NCBI RefSeq assembly: GCF_010548275.1
Contig: NZ_JAAGLT010000001.1
Location: forward strand, 434,001-498,000
Length of the DNA stretch: 64,000 nt
Source of the DNA: Streptomyces sp. SID12488
GTDB lineage: Bacteria; Actinomycetota; Actinomycetes; Streptomycetales; Streptomycetaceae
Reading direction: 5' to 3'
Part shown: positions 56,537 through 64,000 of the stretch, one piece after another
How the letters are laid out: every line of letters begins with the position of its first letter
Numbering within the stretch: position 1 is the stretch's first letter
Translations under genes and position numbers: made by a program
Notes under the pieces: model-generated
Database searches by the model: none
What the model saw: only the letters and a program-made list of their open reading frames with translations
Told to the model about the DNA's origin: nothing

Positions 56537-57897
56537 TGTACGACCTGCTGGTGGTGGGCGCGGGACCCTACGGCCTGTCCATCGCCTCCCACGCCGCCGG
56601 CGCCGGGCTCCGGCTGCGCGTCCTCGGCCGGCCCATGGCTTCCTGGCGCGACAACATGCCCCGGGGCATGTTCCTGAAGTCGGAGCCGTGGGCGTCGAAC
56701 CTGTCCGACCCCGACGACCGCTGGCGCCTGGACACGTACTGCGCCGGTCAGGGCGTCGAGGCGCGGCACGGGCAGCCGATCCCGCTGGAGATGTTCGCCT
56801 CGTACGGGCAGTGGTTCGCCCGCAACGCCGTGCCCGGGGTCGACGAACGGACGGTGACCCGGGTGGCGCCCGTGCCCGGGGGCTTCGAGGCGGTGACGGA
56901 GGACGGCGAGACCGTGCGTGCCCGGACCGTCGCCCTCGCCGTCGGTGTGCTCCCCTTCGCCGAGATCCCCGCCGCTCTGCGCGGTCTCGGCCCCGACCTG
57001 GTCTCGCACAGCAGCCATCACGGCGACCTCGACCGCTTCCGCGGCCGGGACGTCACGGTGATCGGCGGCGGCCAGGCAGCCCTGGAGACGGCCGCCCTGC
57101 TCGCCGAACAGGGCTCCCGCGTACGGGTGTTGGCCCGCGTCGACCGGCTGAGCTGGAACGACGTACCGGCGCCGTGGGAGCGTCCCTGGTGGCTCTCGGC
57201 CCGCGCCCCGCACAGCGGCCTGGGCTGCGGCTGGCGCAACTGGTTCTACGCGGAACGCCCCGGCCTCTTCCACCGCCTCCCGGAACCGACCCGCGCCCGG
57301 ATCGCCGCCACGGCCCTCGGCCCGGCGGGCGCCTGGTGGGTACGCGACCGGGTCGAACCGGCGGTCGAGGTGCTCCTCGGTCAAGAGGTGTCACGGGCAC
57401 AGGAGTTGACGGGCGCCGGCGGCGGCGTACGGCTGGACACGGTGACCCGGTCGGGCGAGCGGCGCTCCCTGGAGACCGAACACGTCATCGCGGCAACGGG
57501 GTTCAGTGCGACCTGCGACAGGCTGGGCCTGCTGGACCCCCGACTCGGCGCCGGGCTGGGCGCGTTGGCGGACGGTTCCCCTGCGGTCGGACGGCACTTC
57601 GAGTCCTCGTACCCCGGCCTGTTCCTGGCGGGCCTGGTGACGGCGTCCGGCTTCGGCCCGGCGATGCGCTTCGTGCACGGCGCGACCTTCACCGCGGAGA
57701 CGCTCGTACGAGGGGTTCGGCGCCGGCTGCGGACAGGGGCCCGGCCTGGCGGGCGGCGCGACAGTGCCGGGGCAGGGGCGGCGCGAGGGGGTGCGGTCCG
57801 CGTCCGCGGGGTAGGCGGTTCGTCTGCTGCGGGCCCGGTGGGGGCTGGTCGCGCCCACGCGGCGGAGCCGCATATCGATACAGCCTCGCGCCCCTGA
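56536..57897 (+). CDS. FAD-dependent oxidoreductase / N-hydroxylating monooxygenase-like
   Basis: 453 aa from ATG 56536. FAD motif LLVVGAGPYGLSIASHA, NADPH motif VTVIGGGQAALETAALLAEQ and late EHVIAATGFSATCDRL (ATGF) resemble flavin monooxygenases such as ornithine/lysine N-hydroxylases. Residues after about 390 are low-complexity, and the last 25 or so are encoded by a dispersed intergenic repeat (about 57825-57897), so the natural C-terminus has probably been replaced or extended. Pairs with the ATP-grasp gene. Confidence 0.8.
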   Translation: MYDLLVVGAGPYGLSIASHAAGAGLRLRVLGRPMASWRDNMPRGMFLKSEPWASNLSDPDDRWRLDTYCAGQGVEARHGQPIPLEMFASYGQWFARNAVPGVDERTVTRVAPVPGGFEAVTEDGETVRARTVALAVGVLPFAEIPAALRGLGPDLVSHSSHHGDLDRFRGRDVTVIGGGQAALETAALLAEQGSRVRVLARVDRLSWNDVPAPWERPWWLSARAPHSGLGCGWRNWFYAERPGLFHRLPEPTRARIAATALGPAGAWWVRDRVEPAVEVLLGQEVSRAQELTGAGGGVRLDTVTRSGERRSLETEHVIAATGFSATCDRLGLLDPRLGAGLGALADGSPAVGRHFESSYPGLFLAGLVTASGFGPAMRFVHGATFTAETLVRGVRRRLRTGARPGGRRDSAGAGAARGGAVRVRGVGGSSAAGPVGAGRAHAAEPHIDTASRP

Positions 57898-57935
57898 ATG
57901 AGCCACGCGCCCCCTGCAGGGCGCGTGGCTCATCC
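57825..57935. repeat. Dispersed GC-rich repeat forming the 3-prime end of the flavoprotein gene
   Basis: Matches the complement of the element at 22610-22705: shared CTGCGGGCCCGGTGGGGGCT, GTCGCGCCC, GCGGCGGAGCCGCA and a final hairpin. The perfect 14-bp stem TGAGCCACGCGCCC (57899-57912) with 57919-57932 lies just past the stop and should terminate both convergent genes. Confidence 0.7.
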
Positions 57936-57963
57936 GGTTGCCCGGGGCCCTACCCGTGGCGCC

Positions 57964-58836
57964 TCACTCGTGGGCGCCGGGCTGGCCCCGCCTGCCCCGT
58001 CGGTACAGGACGACGCCACCGGCGATCATCACGACGCTGACGGCCGAGGCCGCGATCAACTCCTCACGACTGCCGGTCGGCGGCAGGTGGGGCGGCTTCG
58101 TCGGCGGCACGGTGGGAGGCGTCGTCGTCGGCGGGCCCGTGGGGGGCTTGGTCGGAGGCGTCGTGGGGGGCTTGGTCGGAGGCGTCGTGGGGGGCTTGGT
58201 GGGCGGCGTCGTCGGCGGCTTCGTGGGGGGCTTCGTCGGCGGCTTCGTCGGCGGCTTCGTCGGAGGCGTCGTCGGCGGCGTCGTCGGCGGCTTCGTCGGA
58301 GGCGTCGTCGGCGGCTTCGTCGGCGGCTTCGTCGGCGGCTTCGTCGGCGGCTTCGTCGGCGGCTTCGTCGGCGGCTTCGTGGGGGGCTTCGTGGGCGGCT
58401 TCGTGGGCGGCGTCGTCGGAGGCTTTGTCGGCGGCGTCGTCGGCGGCTTCGTCGGCGGCTTCGTCGGCGGCTTCGTCGGAGGCTTCGTCGGCGGCTTCGT
58501 CGGAGGCTTCGTCGGAGGCTTCGTGGGGGGCTTCGTGGGCGGCGTCGTCGGAGGCTTGGTCGGCGGCGTCGTCGGCGGCTTCGTCGGCGGCTTCGTCGGC
58601 GGAGTGTCGCCGTAGCCGTTGTCGTGACCGTGACCGTGACCATTCCCCTGGCCGTGGCCCGGGCCGTTGCCGTTGCCGTTGCCGTAGCCGGGGTCGTCGT
58701 GCGGGGCTCCGTGTGCGGACGGGCCCTTGACGGCCCTGCCCGCGTCCGCGTCGGCCAGGGCGGAAATGCCGTAGAGGGACAAGAGGCTCGTCGCGGCGGC
58801 CGCCACGACCATCCCCCTGCTCAGACTCTGTCGCAT
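57964..58836 (-). CDS. Cell-wall-anchored Thr/Pro-repeat protein (LPxTG-type)
   Basis: 290 aa. Signal peptide to about residue 28, a Gly/Asn/His-rich head (GYGNGNGNGPGHGQGNGHG), then about 43 tandem TKPP or TTPP tetrapeptides encoded by 12-bp repeats. The end shows the sortase sorting signal: LPPTG, a hydrophobic helix (AASAVSVVMIAGGVVLY) and RRGRRG. It should be covalently attached to peptidoglycan with the repeat as a rod-like stalk. The opposite strand is open too, but only as a by-product of the repeats. No sortase gene is in the window. Confidence 0.85.
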   Translation of the reverse strand: MRQSLSRGMVVAAAATSLLSLYGISALADADAGRAVKGPSAHGAPHDDPGYGNGNGNGPGHGQGNGHGHGHDNGYGDTPPTKPPTKPPTTPPTKPPTTPPTKPPTKPPTKPPTKPPTKPPTKPPTKPPTKPPTTPPTKPPTTPPTKPPTKPPTKPPTKPPTKPPTKPPTKPPTKPPTTPPTKPPTTPPTTPPTKPPTKPPTKPPTKPPTTPPTKPPTTPPTKPPTTPPTKPPTGPPTTTPPTVPPTKPPHLPPTGSREELIAASAVSVVMIAGGVVLYRRGRRGQPGAHE

Positions 58837-58871
58837 TCTGATTATCTTCCTGCTGGGAGAGGTGAGAAAAA

Positions 58872-58908
58872 GCCGGCCTTGGCACCGAAAGGCTCTCCAA
58901 GACCGGCC
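58872..58908 (-). terminator. Hairpin after third chaplin gene
   Basis: GCCGGCCTTGG and CCAAGACCGGC pair with one mismatch, about 30 bp past the leftward chaplin stop. Confidence 0.5.
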
Positions 58909-58939
58909 CAGACACCGCCGAACGGCTGGTGCTACGACG

Positions 58940-59167
58940 TCAGTCGTTGACGCAGGTGTTGCCGAACGCCGGGTTCAGCAGCGCGATGACGTTGATCGAG
59001 TTGCCGCACACGTTGACGGGAATGTGGACGGGCACCTGGATCACGTTGCCGGAGAGCACACCCGGGGAGTTGGCGGCGAAGCCCTCCGCCTCGGCGTCGG
59101 CGAAGGCCGGGGCGGCCATTCCGAGCGCCATGATGGCGCCCGCGATGACAGCAACGCTCTTCTTCAT
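58940..59167 (-). CDS. Short chaplin
   Basis: 75 aa from ATG 59167 (AAGGGAAAC upstream); an ATG 24 bp earlier is possible but lacks an RBS and gives a charged head. Signal peptide KKSVAVIAGAIMALGMAAPA, then chaplin domain NSPGVLSGNVIQVPVHIPVN with VCGNSINVIALLNPAFGNTC and end CVND. Both Cys present. No clear BldN-like promoter was found; CGTTCA at 59233-59228 is the nearest candidate. Confidence 0.92.
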   Translation of the reverse strand: MKKSVAVIAGAIMALGMAAPAFADAEAEGFAANSPGVLSGNVIQVPVHIPVNVCGNSINVIALLNPAFGNTCVND

Positions 59168-59386
59168 GAGGTTTCCCTTCTCTGCGGTCATGCCCCTATG
59201 TCGGCCGAAGACCGAGCGAGCACAGCATGAACGGCTCGCACCATGACCGGCAGTTCTAAAACGAGGGATAGACAGCCGAAGAAACTACGGAACGTGGTCC
59301 CACGGTTAATTCACTCGAACGCCCCGAAGCAGCAGAAAACACAGTCCACACGAAAGGCTGAAGGAAATCGGGGAGATGGCAAAGCG

Positions 59387-59421
59387 CGGACAGCCCCCGC
59401 ACCGTGTGCAGAGGCTGTCCG
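59387..59421 (-). terminator. Hairpin after rodlin gene
   Basis: CGGACAGCC pairs with GGCTGTCCG around an 17-nt loop, about 60 bp past the stop of the leftward rodlin gene. Confidence 0.45.
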
Positions 59422-59479
59422 AGCTGCGTTTATGGGCGACCGGACGACTGTTGACGAACGGTCAGCAGACGGCGCCAGA

Positions 59480-59890
59480 TCAGCTGTTGCCGACACCGTT
59501 CCCGGACAGGACCGGAATGTCACTGAGAACGCCGGCCAGCGGCTCGTCACCCTTGGCCTGCGTCGAGTTCTCGGCGCACTGCTGGTTCTGCGGGGCGGAC
59601 AGGATCGGAATGTCCTGGAGGGCGACCGGCACGACTCCCACGACGGAGCCCACGTTGCCCTTGACGGGCAGACCGACACAGAGCTTGTTCAGGGTGCCCT
59701 GTGCCAGGCTCATCTGAGGGCTCATGTCCCCCTTGGTCAGGGAGTTGCCGAACTTCGAGACCGCGCCGTTCCCGCTGACGGACGTGGTGCCGCCGTCGTC
59801 CGCTGTGGCAAGCGCCTGAGTGGCGGTCGCCGCCGAGACTCCGACGACAGATGCGGCTACCGCCGCCGCGGCCATTGCCTTCTTCAGCAT
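59480..59890 (-). CDS. rdl: Rodlin
   Basis: 136 aa from ATG 59890 (GGAAAGG upstream). Signal peptide [20 protein letters not shown], then the rodlin core: [59 protein letters not shown] and [11 protein letters not shown]. Rodlins assemble with chaplins into the paired rodlets on aerial hyphae and spores. Divergent from the next rodlin, as rdlA/rdlB are in S. coelicolor. The most diverged of the three copies here (KLCVG, AENST, LAGVL). Confidence 0.93.
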   Translation of the reverse strand: MLKKAMAAAAVAASVVGVSAATATQALATADDGGTTSVSGNGAVSKFGNSLTKGDMSPQMSLAQGTLNKLCVGLPVKGNVGSVVGVVPVALQDIPILSAPQNQQCAENSTQAKGDEPLAGVLSDIPVLSGNGVGNS

Positions 59891-59935
59891 TTCGCTTTCC
59901 TTTCCTGGCAGAGACACATGTTCCTGCTCTCGCAT

Positions 59936-59963
59936 CAACCGGATGGACGGGGATTGGTTTCGC
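59936..59963 (-). promoter_or_regulatory. Sigma-BldN-like promoter of leftward rodlin
   Basis: Reverse strand CGAAAC (59963-59958), 16 bp, GGTTGA (59941-59936), 46 bp before the start. Confidence 0.5.
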
Positions 59964-60067
59964 CGCTTCACCCGATTGGCCCGTTCAGGACTCGGAAATT
60001 CATGGAAACGCCCGGTTCACAGACCCCTCGCGAACGCCCCTCGCCATGGGCCATCAGAGTGAATCGC

Positions 60068-60095
60068 AGCAACTATGCGCGCCGGAGACAGTTGA
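60068..60095 (+). promoter_or_regulatory. Sigma-BldN-like promoter of second rodlin
   Basis: AGCAAC (60068-60073), 16 bp, AGTTGA (60090-60095), 46 bp before the start; same distance as in the divergent rodlin. Confidence 0.45.
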
Positions 60096-60141
60096 TCAGA
60101 GCGGCTCCGGTGGACGGGGTTTCTTCCGAAGGGACTAGCAA

Positions 60142-60552
60142 GTGATCAAGAAGGTTATGGCTGCCGCGGCGGTCGCCGCTTCCGTCGTCGGTGTCTCCGC
60201 TGCGGTGGCGGCCCCGGCAATGGCGATCGCGAACGACGGTGGCACGACGTCCACCAGTGGCAACGGCGCCATCCAGAAGTACGGCAACTCGGCCACGTAC
60301 GGCAACATGAGCCCCCAGATGGCGCTCATCCAGGGCTCGCTCAATAAGCCCTGCATCGGTCTGCCGGCCAAGCTCAACGTCGGTTCTGTCGTCGGCGTCG
60401 TGCCGGTCGCCCTCCAGGACATCCCGGTCCTGTCGGCCCCGCAGAACCAGCAGTGTGTCGAGAACTCGACGCAGGCCAAGGGCGACGAGCCCCTGTCGCA
60501 CATCCTCAGCGACATCCCGGTCCTGTCCGGCAACGGCGTCGGCAACAACTGA
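60142..60552 (+). CDS. rdl: Rodlin
   Basis: 136 aa from GTG 60142, preceded by GAAGGGA. Signal peptide to about residue 29 (AVAAPAMA), core [57 protein letters not shown] and [17 protein letters not shown]. Both conserved Cys present. Its 3-prime half is nearly identical in DNA to the third copy (61915-62322), while the 5-prime half is not. Hairpin 60620-60653 downstream. Confidence 0.94.
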   Translation: MIKKVMAAAAVAASVVGVSAAVAAPAMAIANDGGTTSTSGNGAIQKYGNSATYGNMSPQMALIQGSLNKPCIGLPAKLNVGSVVGVVPVALQDIPVLSAPQNQQCVENSTQAKGDEPLSHILSDIPVLSGNGVGNN

Positions 60553-60619
60553 CCGTCAGCACCAGTACCACCGGCGACAACTGAGCCGGGCGTACGTATG
60601 GGCTCTCTTCGAGCCTTCA

Positions 60620-60653
60620 CCAGCGGGCCGTCGAACTCTCGGCGGCCCGCTGG
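60620..60653 (+). terminator. Hairpin after second rodlin
   Basis: CCAGCGGGCC (60620-60629) with GGCCCGCTGG (60644-60653), 67 bp past the stop and just before the LCP gene. Confidence 0.65.
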
Positions 60654-60668
60654 CCTACGTTGCGTCCC

Positions 60669-61748
60669 GTGACGACGAGACACCCTTTGTTCCGGTTTTC
60701 CCGTCCTGCCCGCCTATCCCGGCTGTGCGGGATCGCGATGCTGTGCGCCGCGACCGCGATCGGCTGCGGCACACCCCAGGCGCCGCCGCTGAAACCCGCG
60801 GGCGGCGCCACCCCCGCCAAGGCCACCGACATCCTGCTGCTGGGCACGGACGGCCGCGGCACCATCACCGAGAAGGAGCGCCGTAAGTTCCACGCGGGCG
60901 GCTTCGCCTGCAACTGCGCGGACGTGATGATGCTCGTCCACGTGTCCGCGGCGCGCGACCGTGTCAGCGTGATCGGCCTGCCGCGCGACTCCCTCGCCAC
61001 GATTCCGGCGTACAAACCCACATCCTCCGCGAAACAGCGCCCCGCGCATCCCGCCAAGCTCAACGGCGCGTACGCGGAGGGCGGCGCCCCGCTCCTGGAG
61101 CGGACGGTGGAGGCGGCGACCGGGGTGAGTGTCGAGCAGTATCTGCAGATCGACTTCCGGCGGTTCATCGACGCGGTCGACCAGGTCGGCGGGGTCGAGG
61201 TGTGCACGAAACGGCGCCTCAAGGACTCCAAGACCAAGCTGGACCTGGCGCCGGGACGGCATCTGCTCAAGGGCGGCCAGTCCTTGCAGTACGTCCGTTC
61301 GCGGCACGTCGACAACAGCGCCGACCTGGGACGGATCCAGCGGCAGCAGCGGTTCCTGGTCGCGGCGCTGGAGCAGCTGACCGCCCGGAAGGTGCTCACC
61401 GACCCGGTGGCCATGGGCCGGGTGGCCCGGACGCTGCTCGGTCCGGCCAAGGTCCAGCAGGGCTTCGGGAAGGACGGCGCGAAGGCGCTGGTCACGCTCG
61501 CCGCGGCGCTGAGCAAGGTGCCGGCCACGCGGACCGAGTTCGCCACCGTGCCGATCGCCGGGTTCAACCCCCCGATGAAGGACGTCGGTTCGACGCTGCG
61601 CTGGGACGCCGCGAAGGCGAAGGCGATGTTCACCAAGATGCGCGAGGACCGGCCCCTGATCGCGGCCGGTACGGATCCCAAGCCCGGCGATCCGCCGGTG
61701 TTCGGGAAGGACATGCCGGTGCGCGGGAACCGGCTGGCGTGCCCCTGA
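60669..61748 (+). CDS. LytR-CpsA-Psr (LCP) family lipoprotein
   Basis: 359 aa from GTG 60669; a TTG at 60660 is possible but touches the preceding hairpin region. Lipobox-like TAIGC after the N-terminal hydrophobic run suggests a lipid anchor rather than the usual membrane helix. LCP core: [36 protein letters not shown], and [18 protein letters not shown] with the catalytic-site Arg residues. LCP enzymes transfer glycans from undecaprenyl carriers to peptidoglycan. Between two rodlin genes, it could attach the island's polysaccharide to the wall. Confidence 0.87.
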   Translation: MTTRHPLFRFSRPARLSRLCGIAMLCAATAIGCGTPQAPPLKPAGGATPAKATDILLLGTDGRGTITEKERRKFHAGGFACNCADVMMLVHVSAARDRVSVIGLPRDSLATIPAYKPTSSAKQRPAHPAKLNGAYAEGGAPLLERTVEAATGVSVEQYLQIDFRRFIDAVDQVGGVEVCTKRRLKDSKTKLDLAPGRHLLKGGQSLQYVRSRHVDNSADLGRIQRQQRFLVAALEQLTARKVLTDPVAMGRVARTLLGPAKVQQGFGKDGAKALVTLAAALSKVPATRTEFATVPIAGFNPPMKDVGSTLRWDAAKAKAMFTKMREDRPLIAAGTDPKPGDPPVFGKDMPVRGNRLACP

Positions 61749-61838
61749 GCAGGGTGGCCGGGCGGGCCGGCAAGCGGCCTCGTTTCCCCCGTACGGCCGC
61801 TCGTACACCTCACCCGCTGGGCCAAATGGGGCAATCAC

Positions 61839-61867
61839 CGCAACCCCGGCCGGGGTTGGGCCGTTGT
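61839..61867 (+). promoter_or_regulatory. Sigma-BldN-like promoter of third rodlin
   Basis: CGCAAC (61839-61844), 17 bp, CGTTGT (61862-61867), 47 bp before the start. Distance matches the other two rodlins. Confidence 0.5.
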
Positions 61868-61914
61868 TGATCACGCAGCTCCTCACCGGAGTCCGCATTT
61901 CGAAGGGAATGAAC

Positions 61915-62322
61915 ATGAAGAAGCTGTGGGCTTCCGCGGCCATCGCCGCCTCCGTCGCCGGTATCTCGGCGACGGCAGCACCCCAGGCCTTGGCGATCGC
62001 CAACGACGGTGGCACCACCTCCGTCAGCGGTAACGGCGCCGAGCAGGAGTTCGGCAACTCGGCCACGTTCGGTGACATGAGCCCGCAGCTCTCGCTGGTC
62101 CAGGGTTCGCTGAACAAGCCGTGTGTCGGCCTCCCGGCCAAGCTCAACGTCGGTTCCGTCGTCGGCGTCGTGCCGGTCGCCCTCCAGGACATCCCGATCC
62201 TGTCGGCCCCGCAGAACCAGCAGTGTGTCGAGAACTCGACGCAGGCCAAGGGCGACGAGCCCCTGTCGCACATCCTCAGCGACATCCCCGTGCTGTCCGG
62301 CAACGGCGCCGGCAACAGCTGA
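61915..62322 (+). CDS. rdl: Rodlin
   Basis: 135 aa from ATG 61915, seven bases after GAAGGG; ATG 61909 would overlap that RBS. Signal peptide [20 protein letters not shown], core [60 protein letters not shown] and [14 protein letters not shown]. Secreted rodlet subunit. A 91-bp stretch of its 3-prime half (62188-62278) is identical in DNA to the second rodlin. Confidence 0.93.
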   Translation: MKKLWASAAIAASVAGISATAAPQALAIANDGGTTSVSGNGAEQEFGNSATFGDMSPQLSLVQGSLNKPCVGLPAKLNVGSVVGVVPVALQDIPILSAPQNQQCVENSTQAKGDEPLSHILSDIPVLSGNGAGNS

Positions 62323-62342
62323 GCCTCCCCGCTCGGTTGCGG

Positions 62343-62374
62343 CGGCGGGTCACCGGTTCTCCGGTGGCCCGCCG
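62343..62374 (+). terminator. Hairpin after third rodlin
   Basis: CGGCGGGTCACCGG with CCGGTGGCCCGCCG (one G-U pair), loop TTCT, 20 bp past the stop; converges with the ligase gene. Confidence 0.7.
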
Positions 62375-62433
62375 TTCGGCGTTTGTGGCACCGACTCGGG
62401 CTCACCTGACGTCGGGCTGACTTGCTGTCCAGC

Positions 62434-64000
62434 TCACCTGCTGTACAGCGCCTCGATATCGGCGGCGAACGCCTCCCGTACCGCGTGGCGTTTGACCTTG
62501 AGGGACGGGGTGAGCAGGCCGTTGTCCTCGGTGAACTCGCCCTCGACCAGGGTGAAGGCGCGGATCGACTCGGCCCGGGAGACCGCCGCGTTGGCATGGT
62601 CCACGGCCCGCTGGACGTCGGCGCGCATCCGGGGGTCGCCGATCACCTCGGACATCGGGGTGTCGGCAGGCATCCCCCGGACGGTGAGCCAGTGGGCGAC
62701 GGAGTCGGGGGCGAGGGTGATCAGGGCGGCGACGAAGGGGCGGTTGTCGCCGACGACCATGCACTGGGCGACCGGCGCACGACTGCGCAGCCGGTCCTCC
62801 AGGACGGCCGGGGCGACGTTCTTGCCGCCGGAGGTGACGATGATGTCCTTCTTGCGGCCGGTGATGGTGAGGTAGCCGTCGTCGTCGAGGGCACCGAGGT
62901 CGCCGGTCGCGAACCAGCCGTCGCTCAGGACGGCGTCCGTCGCCGCCGGGTTGTTCCAGTAGGCGCCGAAGACGACCGCCCCCTTGAGGAGGACCTCGCC
63001 GTCGTCGGCGATCCGAACGGCGGTGCCGGGGACGAGGAGGCCGACCGTGCCGGGTCGGGGTGCCAGGGGCGGGACGAGGGTGGCGGCGGAGGTCGTCTCG
63101 GTCAGGCCGTAGCCCTCGTAGACAATGATTCCGGCAGCGTAGAAGAAGAGGCTGAGGTCGCGGTCGAGCGGGGAGCCGCCGCTGATGGCGTAGTGCATAC
63201 GCCCGCCCAACTCGTTGCGGATACGGCGGTACACCAGCAGGTCGTACAGGGCCCAGGCGGCGTAGAGGGCGGGGCCGGGGCCCTTGCCGGTGCCGGTGTT
63301 GAGGAACTTCTCCAGGTACGCCTTCGCGAAGCGGACACCGATGCCGTGCGCGCGGTCGAAGGAGGCGGCGCGGCCCATCTTCTCGGCGGTCGCGCGGCCG
63401 GCGGCGTGGATCCGCTCGAAGAGGTACGGGACGCCGACCAGGAAGGTCGGCTTGAACTCCTTCAGCATCGGGCGGAGTTCGTCGGGCTTGATGCTGGGGA
63501 AGTGGCCGATCTCGATGCGGGCCATCAGACAGCCGATCTGAAGGGCCCGGCCCATGATGTGGGCGAGGGGGAGGAAGAGGAGGGTCGAGGCGGTCTGGCC
63601 GGTGACCTCCTTGAAGATCGGGTGCAGCAGTTCGACGACGTTGGCGGCCTCGGCGTGCAGGTTCGCGTGGGTGAGGACGCAGCCCTTCGGTCGGCCGGTG
63701 GTGCCGGAGGTGTAGCAGATCGTCGCGGTGGTGTCGGGGGTCAGGGCCGCGCGCCGCTTGGTCACCTCCTCGTCCGACACCTCCCGCCCCAGGGTGGTGA
63801 GTTCGGCCATCGCGTCCTCGTCCAGGGTGAGTACGCGCGGGGGTTCGGGGTGGGTGGCCGTGCCGGTGATGACGGTGGCCGTGTTGTCCGGCGTCTCCGT
63901 GACGACCAGGTGGACCCCCGAGTCCCGGACGATCCAGTCCACTTGAGCTGCGGACGAGGTGGCGTAGACGGGGACGGTCTGGCCGCCGGCCGCCCAGATC
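62434..64000 (-). CDS. Long-chain fatty acid-CoA ligase (N-terminus outside window)
   Basis: The frame is open through the right edge; the visible 522 residues lack the first part of the protein. AMP-binding motifs: CYTSGTTGRPKGCVLTH (P-loop), GYGLTETTSA, ATGDLGALDDDGYLTI and GRKKDIIVTSGGKNVAP. This order and the insert regions match FAA1/FadD15-type long-chain acyl-CoA synthetases. It activates fatty acids with ATP and CoA. It converges on the third rodlin and is probably unrelated to the surface genes. Confidence 0.88.
   Translation of the reverse strand, partial: IWAAGGQTVPVYATSSAAQVDWIVRDSGVHLVVTETPDNTATVITGTATHPEPPRVLTLDEDAMAELTTLGREVSDEEVTKRRAALTPDTTATICYTSGTTGRPKGCVLTHANLHAEAANVVELLHPIFKEVTGQTASTLLFLPLAHIMGRALQIGCLMARIEIGHFPSIKPDELRPMLKEFKPTFLVGVPYLFERIHAAGRATAEKMGRAASFDRAHGIGVRFAKAYLEKFLNTGTGKGPGPALYAAWALYDLLVYRRIRNELGGRMHYAISGGSPLDRDLSLFFYAAGIIVYEGYGLTETTSAATLVPPLAPRPGTVGLLVPGTAVRIADDGEVLLKGAVVFGAYWNNPAATDAVLSDGWFATGDLGALDDDGYLTITGRKKDIIVTSGGKNVAPAVLEDRLRSRAPVAQCMVVGDNRPFVAALITLAPDSVAHWLTVRGMPADTPMSEVIGDPRMRADVQRAVDHANAAVSRAESIRAFTLVEGEFTEDNGLLTPSLKVKRHAVREAFAADIEALYSR

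Noticed and set aside
58090..58605. 12-bp repeat block as a CRISPR or origin iteron array
   Set aside because: Repeats are contiguous, in frame and encode TKPP/TTPP units in a secreted protein.
57938..58615. Forward open frame encoding a VGG/FVGG-repeat protein
   Set aside because: It is the complement of the TKPP minisatellite. The reverse-strand protein has a signal peptide and sorting signal; the forward one has neither an RBS nor a family.

Overview
The window is a high-GC actinomycete chromosome segment and almost certainly comes from Streptomyces. The signs are third-position GC bias, frequent GTG starts and ATGA/GTGA stop-start overlaps, a conservon (cvn) operon, chaplins, rodlins, a MelC1/MelC2 tyrosinase pair, mycothiol-dependent formaldehyde dehydrogenase, and dispersed Streptomyces-type intergenic repeats. 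Both window edges cut genes: a GH115-type glycosidase on the left and an acyl-CoA ligase on the right.

Region 1 (about 1.6-26.3 kb) is a nearly complete choline / glycine betaine catabolic locus. Choline dehydrogenase (18739-20412) and betaine aldehyde dehydrogenase (13916-15388) make glycine betaine, and a ProU/OpuA-type ABC importer (9773-13895) brings it in. A Rieske oxygenase with its own ferredoxin and reductase (21434-24244) fits the first demethylation. Dimethylglycine oxidase/dehydrogenase (7058-9505) and heterotetrameric sarcosine oxidase (1594-6892) complete the path to glycine. One-carbon and formaldehyde products are handled by PurU (15617-16498), a MetF-like reductase (17881-18735), and mycothiol-dependent formaldehyde dehydrogenase with a metallo-beta-lactamase partner (24539-26256). 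An IclR regulator (20563-21360) sits inside. I find one composite operator layout, two 17-bp GTTGC-N7-GCAAC-like sites always spaced 19 bp start to start, in front of most of these transcription units. This looks like the regulatory code of the locus and is the main new observation. The second is that soxD and soxA are one continuous reading frame, joined through a dispersed-repeat sequence.

Region 2 (26.4-37.3 kb) holds a fused isobutyryl-CoA mutase (IcmF) behind a 22-bp inverted repeat, a FadH-like flavoenzyme, a PadR regulator, and a conservon CvnABCD with a P450 that lacks the EXXR motif, as reported for CYP157. A DUF2087 protein follows.

Region 3 (37.5-62.4 kb) is a surface-development island. 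It has three short chaplins, three rodlins, a tyrosinase pair, several small secreted proteins, an LPxTG-type Thr/Pro-repeat wall protein and a LytR-CpsA-Psr protein. These surround a translationally coupled exopolysaccharide operon (43013-53669) encoding glycosyltransferases, an initiating phosphoglycosyl transferase, a polymerase, a MurJ-like flippase, a deacetylase, a chain-length protein and a GNAT enzyme. A secreted glycosidase and an ATP-grasp/flavoprotein pair follow it. Five of the six chaplin/rodlin genes have upstream sequences resembling sigma-BldN promoters. Gene order resembles the chaplin/rodlin neighbourhood I remember from S. coelicolor; I could not check this.

Starts were chosen from ribosome-binding sites, family length and overlap with neighbours. 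Functions are family-level inferences from motifs read by eye.
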